From positions 1 through 9,538 of the forward strand of contig JBFLXN010000108.1 of assembly GCA_040755715.1 (NCBI GenBank): a DNA stretch of 9,538 nt. The letters run 5' to 3'. Origin of the DNA: JBFLXN01 sp040755715 [NCBI: Candidatus Edwardsbacteria bacterium] (GTDB lineage: Bacteria; Edwardsbacteria; AC1; JBFLXN01). Below the pieces are notes generated by a model. The model saw only the letters and a list, made by a program, of their open reading frames with translations, did not search any database and was not told the DNA's origin. Positions 1 to 6,000 of the stretch are shown here, piece by piece; position 1 is the stretch's first letter, and the number at the start of each line of letters is the position of its first letter. Position numbers and translations under genes: made by a program.

Positions 1-23
1 TTCTTATGCAACTGTTTTGCCAT
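1..23 (-). CDS. Transposase, N-terminal fragment cut by the window edge
   Basis: Only seven residues are visible, MAKQLHK, starting at the ATG complementary to 21-23. A strong ribosome binding site, GGAGGG, lies 8 nt upstream, and a TATAAT box (complement of 51-56) lies further up. The gene sits directly inside an IS terminus. From memory, MAKQLHK-type starts occur in helix-turn-helix/rve transposases of metagenomic bacteria, so I call it a transposase. The C-terminal fragment at 9441-9538 probably shows the other end of the same kind of protein from a second copy. Confidence 0.6.
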
Positions 24-50
24 AATCCAAACCCTCCTTTTTTGGGTTAG

Positions 51-56
51 ATTATA
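51..56 (-). promoter_or_regulatory. -10 box of the left transposase promoter
   Basis: The minus strand reads TATAAT here, about 27 nt upstream of the transposase ATG. The -35 position (about 74-80) falls inside the inner copy of the IS subterminal repeat (66-80) and is a poor match to TTGACA. If the transposase binds that repeat, it would cover its own promoter. The self-repression idea is inference. Confidence 0.5.
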
Positions 57-65
57 GCAGTTTAA

Positions 66-113
66 GAGTTCACTTTTGAACTTTAAATTCGCTAAAAAGA
101 GTTCACTTTTGAA
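66..113. repeat. Two copies of an IS subterminal motif
   Basis: GAGTTCACTTTTGAA occurs at 66-80 and again at 99-113, 33 bp apart, each followed by an AT-rich TTTAAAT-like stretch. The same motif in inverse orientation occurs twice at 9425-9460. Paired motifs at each IS end are typical of transposase-binding sites. Confidence 0.8.
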
Positions 114-141
114 TTTTAAATGACAGTTTTTTAGTTTTTCC

Positions 142-170
142 TTGACAGCAAGTCAAAAATTTAGTATACT
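142..170 (+). promoter_or_regulatory. Consensus sigma70 promoter of the tRNA-Leu transcript
   Basis: TTGACA at 142-147 and TATACT at 165-170 are separated by 17 bp. The -10 box ends 9 nt before the first base of the interrupted tRNA-Leu at 180, so transcription would begin almost at the tRNA 5' end. It lies just 16 bp outside the IS boundary, so it is a chromosomal promoter rather than an IS promoter. Confidence 0.85.
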
Positions 171-202
171 TTTCTTGCCGCCGAGGTGGTGAAACTGGAA
201 GA

Positions 203-323
203 CCTGCCCGCCTATGCCTGCGCCGGAGTGGTGGAATTGGGAGACACGCAGCGTTCAGGGCGCTGTGAGCGTAAGCTCGTGAGAGTTCAAATCTCTCCTC
301 CGGCATAGCCGTAGGTAGGCGGG
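203..323 (+). mobile_element. 121-nt insert carrying a whole tRNA between complementary arms
   Basis: The insert splits the outer tRNA-Leu and contains a complete second tRNA-Leu. Its ends are complementary: GCCCGCCTA (206-214) pairs perfectly with TAGGCGGGC (316-324), and after a TG bulge CCT (217-219) pairs with AGG (313-315), giving 12 bp in all. A competing pairing is CTATGCC (212-218) with GGCATAG (302-308), which would mask the inner acceptor end. The arms resemble the GC-rich hairpins elsewhere in this window, so a palindromic element that captured or carries a tRNA is a reasonable guess. Whether it is mobile is inference. Confidence 0.6.
222..305 (+). tRNA. tRNA-Leu(CAG), inner gene nested in another tRNA-Leu
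   Basis: This is an 84-nt class II tRNA with all stems perfect. The acceptor is GCCGGAG (222-228) with CTCCGGC (298-304), and the D stem is GTG (231-233) with CAC (245-247). The anticodon stem is CAGCG (249-253) with CGCTG (261-265), loop TTCAGGG and anticodon CAG at 256-258. The variable arm is 266-280 with GAGC/GCTC, and the T arm is 281-297 with loop TTCAAAT. The discriminator is A305. CCA is not encoded (TAG follows), so it would be added by nucleotidyltransferase, unlike the outer gene. It carries the same anticodon as the gene it interrupts and differs clearly in acceptor, anticodon stem, variable arm and T stem, so it is not a simple local duplication. Confidence 0.93.
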
Positions 324-392
324 CACGCATGGTTCAGGGCCATGTGCCTGCAAGGGCATAGGGGTTCAAATCCCCTCCTCGGCACCATAATA

Positions 393-525
393 AAAATCAA
401 ATATCAAAATGCAAAAAGACAAATCAAAATCCATCCGCCTCAGGTGGATGGATTCTTGGTTTGTCCCGCCATAGCGGGATCCTGCATTTGCGGTGATAAT
501 TTTAATTTTTGATTTTTGATATTAT
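393..525. repeat. Nested imperfect palindrome between tRNA-Leu and tyrS
   Basis: The whole spacer between the tRNA CCA and the tyrS stop folds on itself. AT-rich arms (TCAAATATCAAAAT-like at 393-410, TTTTTGATTTTTGATATT-like at 505-523) enclose AAATGCA (407-413) with TGCATTT (483-489) and GACAAA (418-423) with TTTGTC (460-465). Inside are two hairpins. One has a 13-bp stem, 428-440 with 442-454, with a single G-T pair. The other is TCCCGC (464-469) with GCGGGA (474-479). It lies between convergent genes and may end transcription both ways, but no uridine run follows the GC hairpins, so it is not a standard intrinsic terminator. Confidence 0.6.
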
Positions 526-1745
526 TTTGGCACTATCTTTAGGAACCTTCGCTTGCCTACCTTTATTACTATCGGCTTCTTCAACGATAGTTCTTTCTCT
601 ATATCCGAAATCATCTCCCCATCTATCTCCACCGCACCTTGTTGAATCAACCTTCTGGCGTCACTATTTGTCTTCACCAGTCCAGTTTCTACTAACAATC
701 GCACCAACCAAATCTTTTTTCCTGCTTCTATTCTGTATTCCTCAATCTTTTCTGGCAATCCCTTCTCCTTAAAAATTCTGTCAAATTCCAACTCCGCTTT
801 TTCCGCCGCTGCCTTTCCGTGATATAAACTGACTATCTCTTTGCCCAGGCGGGCTTTGAAGTTTCTGGGATTTTCTCCTTTTGAAAGGGCTGTCTTAATT
901 TTTTCTAAGTCTGAAGAAGAAATTTCCGTAGCCAATTCAAAGTAGTGGACGATTATATTATCTGGAATGGACATAATCTTGCCAAAGATTTCTTTTGGCG
1001 ATTCGGTAATGCCAACATAATTACTCAGAGATTTCCCCATTCTTTTCACGCCGTCAATGCCTACTAAAATCGGCATAGTCACCGCTACTTGAGGTTTTTG
1101 ACCATAATAGATTTGCAGTTCCCGACCCAATAGGAGGTTAAACTTCTGCTCTGTCCCACCCAATTCCACATCCGCTCTAATGGCTACCGAATCATATCCT
1201 TGAAATAGAGGATAGAGAAACTCATGAATGCCGATGGGTCTACTTTCCTTAAAGCGTATGGAAAAATCGTCTCTTTCCAACATTCTGGCCACTGTTTGAA
1301 AGGAGCAAATTTTCACTATCTCAAAAGGAGTGAGTCTTCCGAGCCATTCACTATTACAGCGAAATTCTGTCTTTTCCACATCTAAAATTCTCCCGACTTG
1401 TTCTTTATAGGTAGCCATATTAGTTTTGACCTCTTCTTCGCTCAGTTGTCTTCTGGTGGCAGCCCGACCAGACGGGTCTCCAATTCTGCCGGTAAAATCA
1501 CCGACAATAAAAACAACCTGGTGTCCGAGTTGCTGGAAATCCCGCAGTTTCCGAATGACGACGGCGTTGCCCAGATGGATATGTGGACTGGAAGGGTCCA
1601 CTCCGAGTTTTATCCGCAGTGCCTTCTTTTGTCTTCCGGCTTCCTCAAGTTTCTGAAAGAGTTCTGCCTCAGGCACAATTTCCGCTGTGCCTTTTTTAAT
1701 AAATTCTAGTTGAGTGGTGATATCCATTTGTCTTCTATCTTTCAT
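522..1745 (-). CDS. tyrS: Tyrosine--tRNA ligase (TyrRS)
   Basis: The enzyme charges tRNA-Tyr with tyrosine in the cytoplasm (class I synthetase, works as a dimer). The 407-residue product has the Rossmann-fold signature as HIHLGN at 55-60 and the KMSKS-equivalent loop as KRMGKS at 234-239. The tyrosine pocket region YPLFQGYD (178-185) and ADVELGGTEQ (191-200) is present, and an S4 RNA-binding domain occupies about 338-407. The HxGN plus KMGKS form and length fit the TyrZ-like bacterial subgroup. Two starts are possible, M1 (1745) and M7 (1727); M7 begins MDITTQLEFI as relatives do, and neither has a strong ribosome binding site. M1 lies only 3 nt after the stop of the toxin remnant upstream, so tyrS may be co-transcribed from the antitoxin promoter. 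No T-box leader is visible. Confidence 0.95.
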   Translation of the reverse strand: MKDRRQMDITTQLEFIKKGTAEIVPEAELFQKLEEAGRQKKALRIKLGVDPSSPHIHLGNAVVIRKLRDFQQLGHQVVFIVGDFTGRIGDPSGRAATRRQLSEEEVKTNMATYKEQVGRILDVEKTEFRCNSEWLGRLTPFEIVKICSFQTVARMLERDDFSIRFKESRPIGIHEFLYPLFQGYDSVAIRADVELGGTEQKFNLLLGRELQIYYGQKPQVAVTMPILVGIDGVKRMGKSLSNYVGITESPKEIFGKIMSIPDNIIVHYFELATEISSSDLEKIKTALSKGENPRNFKARLGKEIVSLYHGKAAAEKAELEFDRIFKEKGLPEKIEEYRIEAGKKIWLVRLLVETGLVKTNSDARRLIQQGAVEIDGEMISDIEKELSLKKPIVIKVGKRRFLKIVPK

Positions 1746-1748
1746 TCT

Positions 1749-1906
1749 TCACTGGCTCACAAATTGCTTTTTGCCGTTGTTGCTCCTTTCTTCTATCTTC
1801 TGTATTGGCCGAAACCGGACTCTATTTTCACTTAGAACCACGAAATGCTGCGAAGATAGTTGACTACGCGTTTTTCCACATTTTCATTTGCAAGAAATTT
1901 CATCAT
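1749..1906 (-). pseudogene. DUF5615 (PIN-like) toxin remnant with internal deletion
   Basis: The frame begins with ATG at 1906 overlapping the antitoxin stop as ATGA, the usual layout for a DUF433-DUF5615 toxin-antitoxin pair. It reads MMKFLANENVEKRVVNYLR, matching the conserved MKFLxxEN opening of the family, then runs to a stop at 1832-1834 after 24 residues. In another frame, 1850 to 1749 encodes HFVVLSENRVRFRPI followed by a short tail. This resembles the family's C-terminal strand segment (VVV..xRxRxRPL). The full protein is usually about 110-120 residues, so most of the middle, including acidic active-site residues, is gone and the two ends are out of frame. I infer a dead toxin. Homology is by recalled motifs only. 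Confidence 0.65.
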
Positions 1907-2145
1907 CTTCTACCTGTAACTGTCAAGATTTCATCAGCTGACAATGCTTCCGAGGCATAAGCAATAGCTGCTTTAATGTCATCAATAGTAAGGTTGGGAT
2001 AGTCAACCAAAATTTCATCGACAGAGATATTATGTGAAAGTTTCCTCAGTATGATTTCTACAGGGATACTTGTGCCTCTGATTACAGGTTTACCAAGCAT
2101 TATTTTGGGATTGACTTCAATACGGTTCAGAATCCTATTCATCAT
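1903..2145 (-). CDS. DUF433 family antitoxin (VapB-like)
   Basis: The 80-residue product carries the DUF433 signature: IEVNPKIMLGKPVIRGTSIPV followed by a helix-turn-helix-like segment (ILRKLSHNISVDEILVDYPNLTIDDIKAAIAYA; about residues 34-66). DUF433 proteins are DNA-binding antitoxins usually paired with PIN-like DUF5615 toxins and thought to repress their own operon. I chose the ATG at 2143-2145 because GGAGGG (complement of 2153-2158) lies 7 nt upstream; a longer reading from 2187 would place that site inside the coding sequence. The partner gene immediately downstream is broken, so this antitoxin now stands alone and may survive as a regulator or as protection against a related toxin. Confidence 0.85.
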   Translation of the reverse strand: MMNRILNRIEVNPKIMLGKPVIRGTSIPVEIILRKLSHNISVDEILVDYPNLTIDDIKAAIAYASEALSADEILTVTGRR

Positions 2146-2187
2146 TTTAAATCCCTCCATATAATTCTGGTCTTGTAACTTAAGCAC

Positions 2188-2217
2188 ATTATACCAGAGT
2201 CAGAGGAGTAAAGTCAA
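2188..2217 (-). promoter_or_regulatory. Promoter of the DUF433 antitoxin operon
   Basis: On the minus strand TTGACT (complement of 2212-2217) and a perfect TATAAT (complement of 2188-2193) are 18 bp apart, about 43 nt upstream of the chosen start. It may also serve tyrS, since no other convincing promoter lies between. Confidence 0.75.
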
Positions 2218-2330
2218 GGGAAATTCCCTTCTCTTTATTGAGTTTTTTTATAAGGAGGATAGCCTTTTTTTATTGCTTTGTCAATCTGAAATTACACACA
2301 ATATTATACATTACCAAAAGTGAAAAAGGC

Positions 2331-2359
2331 TTGACAGAAAATCCAAATCGTGGTATAAT
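2331..2359 (+). promoter_or_regulatory. Consensus sigma70 promoter of the DUF2442 gene
   Basis: TTGACA at 2331-2336 and TATAAT at 2354-2359 are separated by 17 bp. The start codon at 2375 leaves a very short leader. The 2218-2330 stretch between this and the divergent antitoxin promoter is AT-rich and holds no other feature I can support. Confidence 0.85.
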
Positions 2360-2374
2360 AGAATGAGGTGAACT

Positions 2375-2659
2375 ATGTGGAATATGAACGATGTGATAAA
2401 GATCGAATACAAGGGAGGTTTTGTCTATCATGTTGTATTTGATGATGGGAAAAGCGGTGACATAGACTTTTCGGAGTACGTGGGGAGGGGTCCTGTCTTT
2501 GAACCTCTACGAGATACAGCATTTTTTAAGAGGGCAATGATAGAGGGTGGAACTATCTGCTGGCCAAATGGCGCTGACATAGCCCCAGAAACGCTATACG
2601 AAAAAATAACCTGCCAACAATTCGCTCTACCAGACGCGCAAAAAGCCGCGCCCCGGTGA
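2375..2659 (+). CDS. DUF2442 domain protein
   Basis: This small 94-residue protein matches the DUF2442 pattern: a beta-rich N-terminus ([30 protein letters not shown]), then [37 protein letters not shown]. That family is often found beside DUF4160 in putative toxin-antitoxin or nucleoid-associated pairs; its biochemistry is not established. No DUF4160 partner is seen here. The ribosome binding site GAGGTG (2365-2370) is close to the first ATG; an ATG at 2384 is an alternative start. The last 15 or so residues (from about [10 protein letters not shown]) look non-conserved because they are encoded by the attC-like hairpin, and the TGA stop lies within it. Tails of this kind are common in integron cassette proteins. 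Confidence 0.75.
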   Translation: MWNMNDVIKIEYKGGFVYHVVFDDGKSGDIDFSEYVGRGPVFEPLRDTAFFKRAMIEGGTICWPNGADIAPETLYEKITCQQFALPDAQKAAPR

Positions 2660-2676
2660 GCTCCGGTCCGTTAATC
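2612..2676 (+). other. attC-like integron recombination site
   Basis: The segment runs from TGCCAAC (2612-2618) to GTTAATC (2670-2676), giving the outer AAC/GTT pair of R''/R' boxes. Further in, GCTC-ACC (2624-2631, with one unpaired T at 2628) pairs with GGTGAGC (2655-2661), and CGCG (2635-2638) pairs with CGCG (2647-2650). An unpaired spacer between the outer and inner boxes and a protruding single base are hallmarks of attC sites. The AACAATTCGCTC and GGTGAGCTC wording also resembles known attC sites. Weak points are imperfect R boxes and no integrase or second attC in the window, so it would be a lone cassette. Confidence 0.55.
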
Positions 2677-2976
2677 CTTTGATTTCTTTTCTTGCCTACA
2701 TTATTATCTAACCGAAGTAATGAACAGTTACAACATTCCACATTAAGGAACAGCAATACTTCTATTTATTCCGCTGTAACAAATACAACTGCATTTTTGT
2801 TTTGACAATTGGGTCCACTTCACGAGCGAGCCAAAAGGGCAGGCTTGACCCATCCACTTTCCGCCACAGACACGGCGGACAAGTATCTATTCTTTCAGTC
2901 GTTCAGACCCCGTTTCTCGGGGCGGGGGCAAGGGAAAAGCGGATGTAGTGCATCCAGATTCTCGAAAAGAAGGGAC
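2677..2976. other. Gene-free spacer with three GC-rich hairpins
   Basis: There is no supportable gene here. The first part is AT-rich. Three hairpins follow: TCCGCC (2860-2865) with GGCGGA (2874-2879), CCCCG (2908-2912) with CGGGG (2918-2922), and GGATG (2941-2945) with CATCC (2951-2955). They end just before the promoter of the restriction-modification gene. The 2808-2856 stretch is richer in GC than its surroundings and may be an old insertion, but I recognise nothing in it. Confidence 0.5.
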
Positions 2977-3005
2977 TTGACTTTTGCTTACTTTTCCTGT
3001 ATAAT
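2977..3005 (+). promoter_or_regulatory. Promoter of the restriction-modification gene
   Basis: TTGACT (2977-2982) and TATAAT (3000-3005) are 17 bp apart, 33 nt before the start codon at 3039. A purine run, AAGGGG (3020-3025), is the likely ribosome binding site, though it is rather far (13 nt) from the ATG. Confidence 0.8.
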
Positions 3006-3038
3006 ATTAAGTAAAAGGTAAGGGGTTTTATAATACAA

Positions 3039-6000
3039 ATGAAAAACACAAAATCAGAAAACCAAGATTCCCTTTTCAAATTAGCAGATAATCTTGCGGC
3101 GGAGACAAAAAAACTGGTCCGCCAAACCAAAACCGAAGAAGATTTAAGGATTGGATTTGAGAAACTTTTAGAGCCAATTTTAAAAGAATTGGGAATTAAG
3201 CCAAATCCCAAATACGAAAAGTCAATTTATAATTCCGGGCGTTCTGACGCACTCCACGGTCAGGTGGTAATTGAATATGAACTTCCGCATGCATTTAAAT
3301 CACAAAAATCTATTAACCACGCTTATGAGCAATTAGTCGGTTATATTCAAAAACTTTCAACATCTGAAAAAGAAACCTTATTTTTGTTTGAGTCTAAATT
3401 TGTAGGTGTTGGTTTTGACGGCGATAAAATCTTTTTTGTCCGCTACAAAGGAGATAAAAGCAAGGCAAAGATTGAACTACATACTAAAGACTTTATTTTA
3501 ATTGGACCTTATGATTTTGATGAGAACAGTGCCCGGACTTTACTTACACACCTGCGGGCTTTAGCCCGACTCCCCTTGACTGCCGAAAATCTGGCTGATA
3601 AATTTGGGCCGAAAAGTGAGCTGGCACCAAAAGCAGTCTCCGCTTTTGCTAATTCCTTAGAGTATTGGGGTGACCAAACAAGAGTTCGCACATTTTTTAA
3701 TGAGTGGAAGCGCTTGTTTGGAATTGTTTATGGTGAACAGTTTAGTGGCTACCAAGAAAAAGAAGTGGAAGCACTTGCTACACTTTACAAGGTCGGCAAA
3801 GAAACGGATTTTCAGGAACTTTTATTCTCCGTTCATACTTACTTTGCTTTTTTGATGAAGCTTATTGCTGCTGAACTTCTAACATTAAGAGAAACAGCCC
3901 TCAGCTCTTCACTTGCTTCTGAACTTGCCCATATTTCTGAAGACAAACTCAAAAGACAGCTTGAGGATATTGAGGACGGCGGTATTTATGCCAGAAAAGG
4001 AATTACAAATTTCTTAGAAGGCGACTTTTTCCGCTGGTATCTTGATGCTTGGTCACCACGTCTTAAAGAAGCAATCCAAGAAATCACCAGAGCGCTTTCC
4101 GAATTTGAACCAGCGACAAGTACTTTAGACCCAACCTCTACTCGTGACCTTCTCAAAAAACTCTATCAATATTTAGTCCCGCAGGAAGTCCGGCATCGTC
4201 TCGGCGAATATTACACGCCTGATTGGTTGGCAGAGTTATTGTTAAATGAAGTCGGCTATGATGGCCATAATTTTAAGCGGGTTTTGGACCCTGCCTGCGG
4301 TTCAGGGACATTTTTAGTTCTGGCAATTCAGAGAGCAAAGGAATGGGGAATAAAAAATAGACGCCCAGCACTTGAAATCGCAAAAAACATCAAAGCCAAT
4401 ATTGGGGGATTTGATTTAAATCCTCTGGCAGTCATTGCCGCTCGCACTAATTATCTTTTTGCTTTGGGCGATTTGGCGAATGAATTATCAGATTTAGAGG
4501 TGCCAATTTACTTGGCTGATTCTGTGTTATGGCCAGAGCAAGTGGGCGTCCAAGGAAAATTAAATTTCTATGGTGAACATATCAAAGTGAAAACTTCTGC
4601 AAAAGAATTTCATGTTCCGTCTATCTGGGTGAAAGATAAAGGATTTTTAATGAAAGACGCCGCTCAATTCGTTGAGAAATTTGCAAAGAGTGGTTTTGAA
4701 CCAGAAATAGCGATGAAGCATTTTAAAGAAAAAGGGTTAGTATTTCCGCCGCATGAGAAAACCGTAGAGAATTTCTATAAAGAAATTTTAGACCTTGAAA
4801 AACAGAACCAGAACGGCATCTGGGCTCGCTTTTTGAAAAACGCTTTTGCGCCAATGGTCGCTGGTCAATTTGATTTTGTCGTTGGCAATCCCCCGTGGAT
4901 TAGGTGGGATTATCTTGCGCAGGAATATAGAGAAGCAACAAGACATCTCTGGAAAGATTACGGATTATTTTCGCTTAAAGGATATGCACAAATGCTTGGT
5001 GGTGCAAAACCAGATTTTTCAATGCTATTTGTTTATGCCTCGTCTGATTATTACTTAAAAGATGGTGCGAAATTAGGATTTTTAATAACTCAAGAAGTTT
5101 TCAAGTCAAAAGGTGCTGGAGAAGGTTTTCGGAGATTTCAACTTGGAGATAAAAAACATCTTAAAGTAGTCAAATCTCATGATTTAGTGACTGTACAACC
5201 ATTTGAAGGGGCAGCTAACAAAACTGCGGCAATTATTCTTAAAAAAGGAGAGAAAACAGAATATCCAGTTCCTTACATTATTTGGAATAAGAAAAAAGGT
5301 GTAGGTAAAATCGCCACGGATAAGTTATTAGATGAAGCTTTGTCCTTATTAAGCAGAAAAAAGTTAATAGCAAAACCAATAAAAACAAATGTTGGTGCTT
5401 GGCAAACTATTGAGGCTGGGGAGGACAATTTACTTAGTATTGAAGGTCAAAATTATTATAGGGCACGAGCAGGTGCGTGGGCCGACCCTTACGGAATTTT
5501 CTGGCTTGAGATAAAACAAGTATTGTCTGATGGTAATTTACTCGTAACTAATCTAGTTGAGAGAGGAAAAACAAAAATCCAAAAAGTTGAGGATAAAATA
5601 GAATCAGATTTGGTGTATCCCGCTATTTCGGGACCAGATATTCAACGATGGGGTATTGAGCAGAGTCTTTTTGTTCTCCTTGTTAATGATAGAAATAATC
5701 CGATGAGAGGTTACCCTGAGTTGGTCATGAAAAACAAATGGCCTCTTACTTTTAGTTATTTAACACGATTTCGAAACGAATTACTACAACGGACATCCTA
5801 TAAAAAATTCCATGCTAAGTTAGAAGCACCTTTTTATAGCCAATACAATATCGGCGATTATACATTTTCTCGATATAAAGTTGTTTGGAAAAGAATGACT
5901 ACTGATATTGTGGCGGCTGTGATTTCTGAAATAAAAACAATGTTTAATTATAAGCAAGTAATCTCTCTTGATACTACTGTTATTTTTCCGGTTGATAATG

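Larger units (their letters stand above)
1..125 (-). mobile_element. Partial insertion sequence, transposase-start end
   Basis: This is the upstream end of an IS whose body continues beyond the left edge. The outer boundary is placed at 125, where the minus strand reads inward from TGTCA. The outer 25 bp (125 to 101, minus) match 21 of 25 bases of the opposite IS end at 9413-9437. Inside lie two copies of a 15-bp motif, the start of a minus-strand reading frame and its ribosome binding site. TG...CA termini with repeated subterminal motifs suit DDE transposases of the rve fold (IS3/IS21/IS481 type), but the family assignment is inference because almost none of the transposase is visible. Confidence 0.75.
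180..387 (+). tRNA. tRNA-Leu(CAG), outer gene interrupted by a 121-nt insert
   Basis: Joining 180-202 to 324-387 gives an 87-nt class II tRNA with every stem intact. The acceptor is GCCGAGG (180-186) with CCTCGGC (377-383), and the D stem is GTG (189-191) with CAC (324-326). The anticodon stem is 328-332 with 340-344 around loop TTCAGGG, giving anticodon CAG at 335-337 for CUG codons. A long variable arm spans 345-359, and the T arm is 360-376 with loop TTCAAAT. The discriminator is A384, and CCA is encoded at 385-387. The insert (203-323, or 204-324 because a C is shared) lies at the 3' border of the D loop. No group I intron core is visible, and bacteria are not known to splice tRNAs at this site. 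It is therefore either an inactivated gene, a recent insertion, or a gene matured in an unknown way. Confidence 0.85.

Noticed and set aside
203-323. Group I or group II intron in the outer tRNA-Leu
   Set aside because: The insert is 121 nt, 84 of which are a complete tRNA. No intron core (P/Q/R/S-like) is visible and the position is not the anticodon loop used by bacterial tRNA-Leu introns.
103-330. Minus-strand reading frame across the tRNA genes
   Set aside because: It overlaps two perfect tRNA structures, has low-complexity arginine-rich composition and no ribosome binding site; a chance frame.
464-479. GC hairpin as intrinsic terminator of tyrS or the tRNA operon
   Set aside because: No uridine run follows on either strand, so it is listed only as part of the palindromic spacer.
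1746-1902. T-box leader of tyrS
   Set aside because: The stretch is explained by the toxin remnant and lacks a recognisable T-box sequence or terminator/antiterminator pair.
2808-2856. Solo IS end (GGGTCC..GACCC wording)
   Set aside because: Only a short imperfect inverted repeat, with no matching partner end or transposase remnant in the window.
5613-5635. Small palindrome TCCCGC..CGGGA inside the R-M gene
   Set aside because: It is short, in frame and encodes ordinary residues (YPAISGPD); likely chance.
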